Shown: in pieces, positions 7,996 to 14,406 of the stretch
Layout: each line of letters opens with the position of its first letter
Numbering within the stretch: the first letter of the stretch is position 1
Assembly: GCA_035759665.1 (NCBI GenBank)
Contig: DASTUM010000126.1
Location: 1-16,883 of the forward strand
DNA: 16,883 nt
Origin: Micavibrio_A sp035759665
GTDB taxonomy: Bacteria > Pseudomonadota > Alphaproteobacteria > Micavibrionales > Micavibrionaceae
Direction of reading: 5' to 3'
The notes under the pieces: model-generated
The model's input: the letters and a program-made list of their open reading frames with translations, nothing else
What the model was told of the DNA's origin: nothing
Databases searched by the model: none
Position numbers and translations under genes: made by a program

Positions 7996-9014
7996 CCTTT
8001 CCCCTCGACAAGATTCCGACACCAAAAGACGAGCGGTGGAAATATTCCAATCTGCCGCGCGTGCTTAAAAAGCTCGACCTGAAGCCCGCAAAGCTGGGCT
8101 GGGCGAGCAATGTCGCGCTGCTGGAGCCGACGGCGCCGGGCGACGCTCAATACAAGGATACACATCTCTGGAATCTCAACACGGCACATGTGAGCGACGT
8201 GCAGTTCATTTCCGGCGATGCTGAAATCGACGTCGCCGCTCAGGACGGCCAGTGGCTTTCGCCGCGCATCGTTATCGACGTGAAAGACAATCAGACGGTC
8301 ACCATAGTCGAACGCCAGAGCGGGCAGAGCTCTTACTGGAAGAATACGGTGGTGCAGGTGCGCATCGGTAATAACGCGACGCTGCGCCATTACCGCCTGA
8401 ACGACGAGGCGGCGGGCGGTGTGTCCACTATCTTTACGCATGTGCGGATTGGGCGCGATTCTACCTATGAATCTTTCAGCCTGATCGAAGGCGCGGGGTT
8501 TGTCCGCAACCAGACGCATGCCGAAATTCAGGGCGAGAACGGCCATTGCTGGCTGAACGGTGTCAATCTTCTCAAGGGCGAGCAGCATGCCGACACGACT
8601 ATCACGATAGAACATCAGCAGCCGAACGGCACGTCCAAGCAGACCTTCAAATCCGTCCTCGACGGCAAATCGCATTGCGTGTTTCAGGGCAAGGTGCATG
8701 TCCATCAGATCGCCCAGAAGACGGACGGGTATCAATTGTCCAACGCGCTGATCCTTTCGCCGACGGCGGAGATGGATACGAAACCGGAACTGGAAATCTA
8801 TGCCGACGACGTGAAATGCAGTCACGGTGCGACCACGGGCCGGCTCGACGACGCGCCGCTCTTTTACATGCGCGCGCGCGGCATACCGGAGGAAGAGGCG
8901 CGTTCGCTTCTGATCGAGGCGTTCTGCGGTCAGGCGATCGAAGGCGTGTCTGACGAAGGAATGCAGGATATTGTTCGCGGGAAAGTATCGCAATGGCTGA
9001 CATCCAGAATATAG
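7992..9014 (+). CDS. sufD: Fe-S cluster assembly protein SufD, short N-terminus
   Basis: SufB partner in the SufBC2D scaffold, thought to help iron entry. The 340-aa protein begins at the family motif PTPKDERWKYSNLP and keeps the beta-helix and the C-terminal CSHGATTG motif with His278, equivalent to E. coli SufD His360. That offset shows about 80 residues fewer at the N-terminus than E. coli SufD (423 aa). The start is GTG at 7992, with GGAGG at 7982-7986 five bases upstream; an in-frame TGA at 7977-7979 rules out a longer frame. The upstream repeat and mini-ORF suggest that the original start was displaced. The 3' end overlaps sufS by 22 bp. The core is intact, so function is likely retained. 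Confidence 0.95.
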   Translation: MTFPLDKIPTPKDERWKYSNLPRVLKKLDLKPAKLGWASNVALLEPTAPGDAQYKDTHLWNLNTAHVSDVQFISGDAEIDVAAQDGQWLSPRIVIDVKDNQTVTIVERQSGQSSYWKNTVVQVRIGNNATLRHYRLNDEAAGGVSTIFTHVRIGRDSTYESFSLIEGAGFVRNQTHAEIQGENGHCWLNGVNLLKGEQHADTTITIEHQQPNGTSKQTFKSVLDGKSHCVFQGKVHVHQIAQKTDGYQLSNALILSPTAEMDTKPELEIYADDVKCSHGATTGRLDDAPLFYMRARGIPEEEARSLLIEAFCGQAIEGVSDEGMQDIVRGKVSQWLTSRI

Positions 9015-10225
9015 ACTATTGCCGCGGCGATTTTCCGGTTCTCTCGGAAAAGATGAACGGCAAACCGCTCGCTTTCCTCGATACGGCGTCGAGCGCGCAG
9101 AAGCCGCGCGTCGTGATCGACGCGGTGAACGGTGTTTTGTCGCATTCCTACGCGAACATCCATCGCGGCCTTTATCATTTCAGCCAGGTGACGACGCAGG
9201 AATACGAAGCCGTGCGCGGAAAGGTGGCGGATTTTATCAACGCCTATAGCGAGCGCGAAATAGTCTTCACGCGCAATACGACCGAGGCGATCAACCTCGT
9301 GGCGCAAAGCTGGGGAGCGGGCAATCTCAAGGACGGCGATGAAATCATCCTGACCGCGATGGAGCATCACGCCAATATCGTGCCGTGGCAGCTGTTGCAG
9401 GATCGCATCAAATTCACGATCAGGGTCGTGCCGGTTTTCGAAAACGGGACGCTCGATTTTGAGGCTTTCCAAAACCTCCTTTCGGACAAGACGAAACTGG
9501 TCGGCGTCGTCCACGCGTCGAACGCGCTCGGCACGGTCAATCCTGTTTCGTGCATAAGCAAAGCGGCGAAGGCATTCAATCCGGCGATCCGCGTTTTGGC
9601 CGACGCCTCGCAAAGCGCAGTGCATGGCGGCGTCGATGTGCGGAAGCTGGACTGCGATTTCCTGACACTGACGGGGCACAAGCTTTACGGGCCCACGGGG
9701 GCGGGGGCGCTGTGGGCCAAGGAAGATCTTCTCAACGCCATGCGTCCCTATCAGGGCGGCGGCGATATGATCGAGCGCGTGTCGTTCGAAGGCACCACTT
9801 ACAAAAGCGCCCCGGCGCGGTTCGAGGCTGGAACCCCGGCGATCGTCGAAGTCATCGGTCTCGGTGCTGCTATCGATTATATCCGCACTGTGGGGCAGGC
9901 CAATATCGCGGCGCATGAAAAGCGGCTGCTCGACATCATGACACGCGAAGTTTCCAAGATCGACGGAATCAAACTCTACGGCAGCGCGCAGGAGAAAGTC
10001 GGCATCGTCTCCTTCACCGCCGCGTGGGCGCAATCGTCGGACATCGCCATGATTCTCGACAAGCAGGGCGTCGCGGTGCGCGTAGGCCACCATTGCTGCA
10101 TGCCGCTGATGCGGTCTTTCGGAATCGACGGTACGATCCGAGCCAGCCTTGGACTTTATTCAAACGAGAACGATATTAATGCCCTGGTACAGGGCCTCAA
10201 GAAGGCCGGGGAGCTTTTGGCATGA
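8993..10225 (+). CDS. sufS: Cysteine desulfurase SufS
   Basis: PLP-dependent group II cysteine desulfurase that removes sulfur from L-cysteine and supplies persulfide to the SUF scaffold in the cytosol. The 410-aa length is normal. The PLP lysine is Lys230 in LTGHKLYGPTG, the PLP-stacking region is MEHHANIVPW, and the catalytic Cys is 368 in RVGHHCCMPLM. The residue after it, usually Ala (HHCAMP in E. coli), is a second Cys here. The active-site segment RASLGLYSNENDI is also conserved. It overlaps the end of sufD by 22 bp, and its stop overlaps the sufT start as ATGA. I see no SufE or SufU gene in the window, so the sulfur acceptor must be encoded elsewhere or be dispensable. Confidence 0.98.
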   Translation: MADIQNIDYCRGDFPVLSEKMNGKPLAFLDTASSAQKPRVVIDAVNGVLSHSYANIHRGLYHFSQVTTQEYEAVRGKVADFINAYSEREIVFTRNTTEAINLVAQSWGAGNLKDGDEIILTAMEHHANIVPWQLLQDRIKFTIRVVPVFENGTLDFEAFQNLLSDKTKLVGVVHASNALGTVNPVSCISKAAKAFNPAIRVLADASQSAVHGGVDVRKLDCDFLTLTGHKLYGPTGAGALWAKEDLLNAMRPYQGGGDMIERVSFEGTTYKSAPARFEAGTPAIVEVIGLGAAIDYIRTVGQANIAAHEKRLLDIMTREVSKIDGIKLYGSAQEKVGIVSFTAAWAQSSDIAMILDKQGVAVRVGHHCCMPLMRSFGIDGTIRASLGLYSNENDINALVQGLKKAGELLA

Positions 10226-10644
10226 CGAAGTTCAAACAGGTCGCGGACGAGGACATGGTAAAGAACGCCGTAGGCGACGACTTCGACGAAATGGCGGAGC
10301 CGCCCGAGACGGAAGTTTCAAATCACCCGCTCGCGCGCGCGGCGGTGGAAGCGCTGCGCAAGGTGTTCGATCCGGAAATTCCGGTGAATATTTACGAGCT
10401 TGGTCTGATCTACAAAATCGACGTTATGGCGACGGACGAGGACGGAAAATCCGATGTGTTCGTCGAAATGACGCTGACCTCGCCGGCCTGTCCCGTGGCG
10501 CAGGAAATGCCGGCCTGGGTGCAGGGCGCGATCTTCGGAGTCGAAGGCGTGCGCCATGTCGATGTGAACATCGTGTGGGACCCCTCGTGGGACCCGTCGA
10601 AAATGGCGGAGACCGCCAAGCTGCAACTGAATATGTTTGTTTAG
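10222..10644 (+). CDS. sufT: SUF maturation protein SufT (DUF59/MIP18 family)
   Basis: A 140-aa protein of the DUF59/MIP18 family, which in SUF operons acts in Fe-S cluster maturation or transfer. The hallmark FDPEIPVNIYELGLIY (about residues 49-64) and the motif MTLTSPACPVAQEMP with Cys90 are clear. A longer acidic N-terminal extension (residues 1-35) precedes the domain. The ATG overlaps the sufS stop (ATGA), with GGGGAG at 10208-10213 eight bases upstream. It is the last of the tightly overlapping genes; sufA follows after a 48-bp gap with a hairpin. The DUF59 call is secure, and sufT is the customary name in this position. Confidence 0.94.
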   Translation: MTKFKQVADEDMVKNAVGDDFDEMAEPPETEVSNHPLARAAVEALRKVFDPEIPVNIYELGLIYKIDVMATDEDGKSDVFVEMTLTSPACPVAQEMPAWVQGAIFGVEGVRHVDVNIVWDPSWDPSKMAETAKLQLNMFV

Positions 10645-10653
10645 AATTGCCTC

Positions 10654-10673
10654 CCTCTCCCTGAAGGGAGAGG
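10654..10673 (+). other. RNA hairpin between sufT and sufA
   Basis: CCTCTCCC and GGGAGAGG form a perfect 8-bp stem around a TGAA loop (CTGA-AG closing would give 9 bp). No T-tract follows, so it is not a standard terminator; it ends just before the sufA ribosome site (AAGGAG at 10681-10686). It could be a processing, stability or attenuation element, or a short interspersed repeat. The terminator hairpin at 16043-16063 uses a similar sequence. Confidence 0.6.
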
Positions 10674-10692
10674 ACTTGAAAAGGAGATGACG

Positions 10693-11049
10693 ATGCAACC
10701 GATTAAAATTACCGACGAAGCGGCGAAAGCCATCGCTGCGAAAGTCGCCGGGAAAGACGGCGCGAAAGGTTTGCGCCTGACGATCAAGCCGGCGGGCTGT
10801 TCGGGGTATGCCTACAAGATGGACTACGCGATGGAGGAAAACCTCGCGGACGACGACAAGATCGAGGTCGGTGGAGCGGCACTTTATATTCCCAAAATCC
10901 ATAGCTGGATGCTGTTCGGCATGGAGATCGGATATGAGGAAACGCAGATCAGCACCGGGTTTACATTCACGAATCCGAATGAAAGCGGGCGCTGCGGCTG
11001 TGGGGAGAGTTTCGCCATCGAGCGGCCGGAAAAAGCTGACCAACATTGA
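10693..11049 (+). CDS. sufA: A-type Fe-S carrier / scaffold protein SufA
   Basis: A-type carrier that receives clusters from SufBCD and passes them to apo-proteins. The three ligand cysteines are present: Cys36 in AGCSGYAYKMDY and Cys101 and Cys103 in GRCGCGESF, the spacing known for IscA/SufA/ErpA. The start at 10693 is preferred because AAGGAG (10681-10686) lies 6 bases before it; the in-frame ATG at 10687 abuts that site. The length is 118 aa. About 11 residues follow the CGCGESF motif, where most members stop after 2-3; the last codons run into a repeated TGACCA region. The sequence alone does not distinguish SufA from IscA/ErpA; operon position favours SufA. Confidence 0.95.
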   Translation: MQPIKITDEAAKAIAAKVAGKDGAKGLRLTIKPAGCSGYAYKMDYAMEENLADDDKIEVGGAALYIPKIHSWMLFGMEIGYEETQISTGFTFTNPNESGRCGCGESFAIERPEKADQH

Positions 11050-11087
11050 AATGTTGACCATGTTGACCAACATTAAGTTGGTCAACA
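11037..11087. repeat. Cluster of direct and inverted GACCAACA units
   Basis: GACCAACATT occurs at 11038-11047 and 11065-11074, ATGTTGACC is tandemly repeated at 11051-11059 and 11060-11068, and TGTTGACCAA (11061-11070) pairs perfectly with TTGGTCAACA (11078-11087) around a 7-base loop. The sufA stop codon (11047-11049) lies within it. It could act as a terminator hairpin for the suf operon, although no T-tract follows directly, or as a protein-binding array. Confidence 0.55.
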
Positions 11088-11141
11088 GCACGCATTTTAT
11101 CTAGTTCGTTCCACGGATTTTTTAGAATACGCGCAAAAGGA

Positions 11142-11163
11142 AAGGGCCTCGCGAGAGGCCCTT
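11142..11163. terminator. Rho-independent terminator, probably bidirectional
   Basis: AAGGGCCTC and GAGGCCCTT form a perfect 9-bp GC-rich stem with a GCGA tetraloop. It lies between the end of sufA (plus) and the end of the minus-strand operon at 11186. Read on the minus strand it is followed by TTCCTTTT, and on the plus strand by AAATCTTT, so it works best for the minus operon and may serve both. Confidence 0.75.
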
Positions 11164-11185
11164 AAATCTTTATGTTCGCTCTGAA

Positions 11186-11329
11186 TTAGAGGGATTGCGA
11201 CGGTCCGACGGACGGCTTCGCATCAATATTGTTCAGGAATTTCAGTGTGGCTTCGTTGGTCGGAGCGGCAGGTTTTACCATCGTCGGGTGAACTGCGGCT
11301 GCTGCAAAAGAACCAATATCTGCGATCAT
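11186..11329 (-). CDS. 47-aa small protein, unknown
   Basis: A short minus-strand frame starting at ATG 11329, one base after the stop (TAA) of the upstream 194-aa gene. GAGGGAG lies about 8 bases before the ATG, inside the end of that gene, so coupled translation is plausible. The 47-aa product begins MIADIGSFAAAAVHPTMV and is Ala/Pro-rich, with no cysteine, clear membrane helix or known motif. The frame extends further upstream to other ATGs, but those overlap the 194-aa gene and have no ribosome site. It is the last gene before the terminator at 11142-11163. I cannot assign a function; it may be specific to this lineage. Confidence 0.55.
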   Translation of the reverse strand: MIADIGSFAAAAVHPTMVKPAAPTNEATLKFLNNIDAKPSVGPSQSL

Positions 11330-11330
11330 A

Positions 11331-11915
11331 TTAACGTCTCCCTCTACTTGCATCGTAAGCTGATGCGTACTGCTCATAAAGCTCATCTCTAGACTTTCCG
11401 TCGATGTACGCTTTATAGACACCAATTAACCCCATTTCGGTCAAACTGTCAAGCAAATCCTGAAAATGGCCAGCATTGGTTAATTCTTTCACAACTTTGC
11501 AAACTTCCGTAATGGAATCCAGATTCCGGCCATGGATAAAACTGGCATAGGCCATGATGTCCTTGCGCGGATCAGGGGTGCGGAAGCCCGCCAATTCCTG
11601 AGCGGCCTCATTCAACGCCTTGATATAATTGAGAATAAACGATCCGGAGGCTTTGGACATGTTTCCAGGGGCCTGCATGTAGATCATCATCAGTTCCGGA
11701 GAAAAGCCGGACTGGCCCAGACCCTTAATAACCTGAACGGGTATTTTTTTCGTGTCCACAAGCTTGAGGTGTTTTCGTCCCAGTTCGGACTGGCCGATGA
11801 CCTCGGCGGCCGAATCGAGAAGCGATTTGCTATGGGGATGGCCGTAGCCGATCTGGCTGCCTTTTGTTTTGCTGCCAAACGTTCCGCCCAGTCCTGTTTG
11901 TTCTTTTTCCGTCAT
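11331..11915 (-). CDS. 194-aa hypothetical protein
   Basis: I do not recognise this protein. AGGAG lies 5 bases before its ATG and overlaps the stop codon (TAG) of the upstream gene, so it is very probably translated. The N-terminus (about 1-30) is Gly/Ser/Thr-rich and looks disordered. The rest is predicted helical, with one Cys (EVCKVVKELT) and a charged C-terminus ending SRGRR. It has no signal peptide or membrane segment, so it is probably cytosolic. The coding DNA looks more AT-rich than the neighbouring suf genes, which may mark a fast-evolving or acquired gene. It sits in a minus-strand group led by the 47-aa ORF and the dihydrouridine synthase gene. Confidence 0.82.
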   Translation of the reverse strand: MTEKEQTGLGGTFGSKTKGSQIGYGHPHSKSLLDSAAEVIGQSELGRKHLKLVDTKKIPVQVIKGLGQSGFSPELMMIYMQAPGNMSKASGSFILNYIKALNEAAQELAGFRTPDPRKDIMAYASFIHGRNLDSITEVCKVVKELTNAGHFQDLLDSLTEMGLIGVYKAYIDGKSRDELYEQYASAYDASRGRR

Positions 11916-11923
11916 GTGAACTC

Positions 11924-12532
11924 CTAGACCATTATTCCCGATCCGGGAGATTGCGCAAGGGCGTTTACGATCATCCGGCGGTTCTGGACGACCACGCGGC
12001 CCGATGCGGTGACTTCGATGGTGGCGCGGATCAGCAGACCGTCGGAATAAAGGTCGGCGTCCACCGTGAATTTGTCGAATCCGGCGTCGTATTGAACCGT
12101 GGGAGCGTTGTGGTTTTTCGTGATCGCGTCGATGCTGTCTTCATCGAGGGAATCGAGCAGAGGCATGTCGTGCGCGCTGTGAATGAAACAGGTTTCCTCT
12201 TCCTCCGCGATGACATGGGAGAAAAAGAATTCAAGGTAATCGACGACCGAACGGTCGTTGAGCGTCAGACGGCCCTTGTCGTTGGTTGTGTAGATCGGCA
12301 TTTCGGTGCCGTCGAGATATTGGAAGAATACGCCGTCGCCCAGATATTCGAAGGTGAAGGACGGCAGGGACGCAAAGTTGGTCAGTTTATAGAGGTCTAT
12401 GCCTTCGTAGAAGGACAGGCGCGCGCGCTGAACCTCGCTTGTCGTCGGCGAAAACAGGCCCGCATCCGACGCGCTTTTGACGCTGTCGATGGTCTTCAGG
12501 GTGCTTTCGCGGTCGAGGCGTTGCCAGTTCAT
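11924..12532 (-). CDS. 202-aa hypothetical protein
   Basis: I do not recognise this protein. The start at 12532 (MNWQRLDRES) is chosen because AAGG (12539-12542) lies 6 bases upstream; in-frame starts at 12538 and 12559 are possible but have no spaced ribosome site. The protein is acidic and soluble, with alternating beta-like segments (FTFEYLGDGVFFQYLDG, FTVDADLYSDGLLIRATIEVTASGRVVV) and an acidic helix (VVDYLEFFFSHVIAEEEET). There is no signal peptide and no catalytic motif that I can name. It starts 78 bp after the upstream gene, a gap that could hold its own promoter (12563-12590), and its stop overlaps the ribosome site of the 194-aa gene. Confidence 0.83.
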   Translation of the reverse strand: MNWQRLDRESTLKTIDSVKSASDAGLFSPTTSEVQRARLSFYEGIDLYKLTNFASLPSFTFEYLGDGVFFQYLDGTEMPIYTTNDKGRLTLNDRSVVDYLEFFFSHVIAEEEETCFIHSAHDMPLLDSLDEDSIDAITKNHNAPTVQYDAGFDKFTVDADLYSDGLLIRATIEVTASGRVVVQNRRMIVNALAQSPGSGIMV

Positions 12533-12562
12533 GGGCATCCTTGTGCAAAGTAAATCCACTAC

Positions 12563-12590
12563 ATTATCGTTGAGCTGTCAGAAAAAGCAA
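12563..12590 (-). promoter_or_regulatory. Possible internal promoter in minus operon
   Basis: On the minus strand TTGCTT (12590-12585) and GATAAT (12568-12563, 5 of 6 to consensus) are 16 bp apart, in an AT-rich 78-bp gap before the 202-aa gene. The -35 match is weak (3 of 6). It would allow the last three genes to be expressed separately from the dihydrouridine synthase. Confidence 0.35.
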
Positions 12591-12610
12591 ATTTTAAGTT
12601 TTAGAAGGGC

Positions 12611-13207
12611 TTAGGGCGCCCAGTTCCAGCCCGGCTTGGGAAGGTGGCCCAGGAAATTGCGGGTGAACATGCGGGTACAGCTGACGGCGCCGCCGTTGAA
12701 GGGTTCATTGAAAATCTCGCGGCAGGCACGCACGGAGCCGTTGAGGCGGCTGATATGGAAGATCAGCGCCGCTTGATCGGGCGCCAGCATACGCGGGCCT
12801 TTCATGCCGGGCTCGGGCGGGCGGGATATGATTTCAAACAATTCCTTCAGGCGCCGTTCAGGAATGTGACGAAGCTGTTCATTCTCTGCAAAGGAGCTGT
12901 CCAGCGCGGCGCTCAGGCGGAATTCCTGCATGATGTGCGGCCCGAAATCGTTCAGCCGTTCGGAATCCACCATCCATGAAATGCGGTCGACCATATTGAG
13001 CGTCAGGCGCGGGACGGTTATGCGTCCCGATACCGTATCGATTTCTTTCGTTTGTTTCTGACGGCCCCACAGGCTCGCGATGTCAGGAGAAGGCTTTGTT
13101 TGCTTGGCGCGCAGAATCGCCGTCATGGCAGCGATATTTTCCCACGTACTGCCTTGTGGAATATAGGGGCGCGCGCCTTTTTCGGTTTCGATGAAAGAGC
13201 GGGCCAT
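12611..13207 (-). CDS. 198-aa hypothetical protein
   Basis: I do not recognise this protein. The ATG at 13207 comes 3 bases after the TAA stop of the dihydrouridine synthase, with no strong ribosome site, so coupling is likely. It is basic and soluble, with mostly helical segments (residues 20-35, 70-120) and a Pro-rich turn (ISRPPEPGMKGPRML) around 127-141. The C-terminus has two Cys (VRACREI, AVSCTRMF) and ends in an aromatic tail PKPGWNWAP. There is no signal peptide or membrane helix. Position behind dusA might hint at RNA-related work, but nothing in the sequence shows this. Confidence 0.83.
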   Translation of the reverse strand: MARSFIETEKGARPYIPQGSTWENIAAMTAILRAKQTKPSPDIASLWGRQKQTKEIDTVSGRITVPRLTLNMVDRISWMVDSERLNDFGPHIMQEFRLSAALDSSFAENEQLRHIPERRLKELFEIISRPPEPGMKGPRMLAPDQAALIFHISRLNGSVRACREIFNEPFNGGAVSCTRMFTRNFLGHLPKPGWNWAP

Positions 13208-13210
13208 GAC

Positions 13211-14188
13211 TTAACCGCACATCGGTTCCAGCGCCTGCTCGATAAACACTTGCGGATTGTCGGCATGCGGGTGGGTGGAAATTTCGCTTAAGTTGCGGCG
13301 CCATTTGCGCGAACCGCGTTCGTCGCGAAACAGGCCGATCATATGGCGCGTGATGGATTTCATCGGTGTGCCGTGGTCGCGGGCCTGCTGTTCGATGTAA
13401 GGGATCATCGCGAGAACGGCTTCATGCGGCGTGCGCGGATTCGCATTGCCGAAGATTTCCTTTTCGAGATCGAGGAGAAGGCCGGGATTGTGGTAAGCCT
13501 CGCGGCCGATCATGGCGCCGTCGAAAGTCTGCAGATGCGTTTTCGCCTGTTCAGGGGTTTTGATTTCGCCGTTGATGACGATTTCAACACCGGGATATTC
13601 GGCCCTGATCGCGGCGGGCAGGGCGTAGTCGATCGGCGGGACGGTGCGGTTCTCCTTGGGCGAGAGGCCTTTCAGCCAGGCCTTGCGGGCGTGGATGACG
13701 AACACGCCGCAGCCGGCGGAGACGACGGGTTTGATAAAGGCGCGCAGGAATGTTTCGGGATTGTATTCGTCGATGCTGATGCGGCATTTGACGGTGACGG
13801 GAATCTTCACCGCCTTCGTCATGGATTCGACGCATCTTGCGACGAGATCGGGTTCCGCCATCAGGCATGCGCCGAACGCGCCTTTTTGCACGCGTTCCGA
13901 CGGACAGCCGCAATTCAGGTTGATTTCGTCGTAGCCGTAATCTTCACCCATTTTCGCGCAAGCGGCGAGGTCGTCTGGCTCCGAGCCGCCAAGCTGGAGC
14001 GCCACGTATTTTTCAGCCGCGTTGAAGCGGAGATGGCGGTCAACGTCGCCGTGGAGCAGCGCGCCCGTCGTCACCATTTCCGTGTAAAGCCGCACATTGG
14101 GCGACAGAAGGCGGTGAAAGTACCGGCAGTGCCGGTCCGTCCAGTCCATCATCGGCGCGACGCTTATGTGCGGTTTGCGGTGCTTCAA
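13211..14188 (-). CDS. dusA: tRNA-dihydrouridine synthase, DusA type
   Basis: FMN-dependent enzyme reducing uridine to dihydrouridine in the tRNA D-loop. The TIM-barrel N-terminus has APMMDWTDRHCRYF (residues 11-24). The catalytic Cys is Cys95 in NLNCGCPSERVQ. The signature HARKAWLKGLSPKENR is typical of the DusA subfamily (tRNA positions 20/20a). Later FMN-phosphate-site segments (VINGEIKT and GAMIGREAYHNP) are present, and the 325-aa length is normal. The start is TTG at 14188; an in-frame TGA lies 15 bases upstream and no better start keeps the motif start. The TTG has no clear ribosome site and lies 7 bases after the stop of a 47-aa ORF, suggesting coupling. Confidence 0.96.
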   Translation of the reverse strand: MKHRKPHISVAPMMDWTDRHCRYFHRLLSPNVRLYTEMVTTGALLHGDVDRHLRFNAAEKYVALQLGGSEPDDLAACAKMGEDYGYDEINLNCGCPSERVQKGAFGACLMAEPDLVARCVESMTKAVKIPVTVKCRISIDEYNPETFLRAFIKPVVSAGCGVFVIHARKAWLKGLSPKENRTVPPIDYALPAAIRAEYPGVEIVINGEIKTPEQAKTHLQTFDGAMIGREAYHNPGLLLDLEKEIFGNANPRTPHEAVLAMIPYIEQQARDHGTPMKSITRHMIGLFRDERGSRKWRRNLSEISTHPHADNPQVFIEQALEPMCG

Positions 14189-14195
14189 CGTTTTT

Positions 14196-14339
14196 CTATT
14201 TCAGGTCGTAGGTCACGGGTTTTGCGGACGCATTCTGTTTTATTTTGTCCAGTTGCAGAGAGGTGTTGCAGTCAAAAGAGACGCTTTCTTTAAACGCGGC
14301 TATCAATAGATTTTTGAAATACATCCATGTGTTATTCAT
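14196..14339 (-). CDS. 47-aa small ORF upstream of dusA
   Basis: A short frame from ATG 14339 to TAG 14196. It has a strong ribosome site (AAGGGG, 6 bases before the ATG) and ends 7 bases before the TTG start of dusA. The product starts MNNTWMYFKNLLIAAFKESV and ends PVTYDLK; it has one Cys (FDCNTS) and a short hydrophobic stretch at residues 5-16, too short for a firm membrane call. I know no family for it. It may be a true small protein or a leader whose translation delivers ribosomes to the weak TTG start. It occupies most of what would otherwise be an empty gap. Confidence 0.55.
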   Translation of the reverse strand: MNNTWMYFKNLLIAAFKESVSFDCNTSLQLDKIKQNASAKPVTYDLK

Positions 14340-14358
14340 TTTGTTCCCCTTAAATTAC

Positions 14359-14374
14359 ATTCATGTACTTGAAT
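14359..14374. promoter_or_regulatory. 16-bp palindrome in divergent promoter region
   Basis: The sequence ATTCA-t-GTAC-t-TGAAT is a near-perfect palindrome in the 67-bp gap between the minus-strand 47-aa ORF and the plus-strand SH3 gene. Its position suits a regulator acting on one or both genes. On the plus strand TTGAAT (14369-14374) could also be a -35 box, with a weak -10 TATCCA at 14392-14397. Confidence 0.4.
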
Positions 14375-14406
14375 AAGAGCGGTTTTTAGCATATCCAGTT
14401 TAGATT

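Noticed and set aside
7145..10093. Three long minus-strand frames across sufC, sufD and sufS
   Set aside because: They are antisense shadows of conserved suf genes; one reads through the palindromic repeat, which gives a typical repeat-type peptide.
13343..14293. 316-codon plus-strand frame opposite dusA
   Set aside because: It has no motif and is fully explained by the dusA coding strand.
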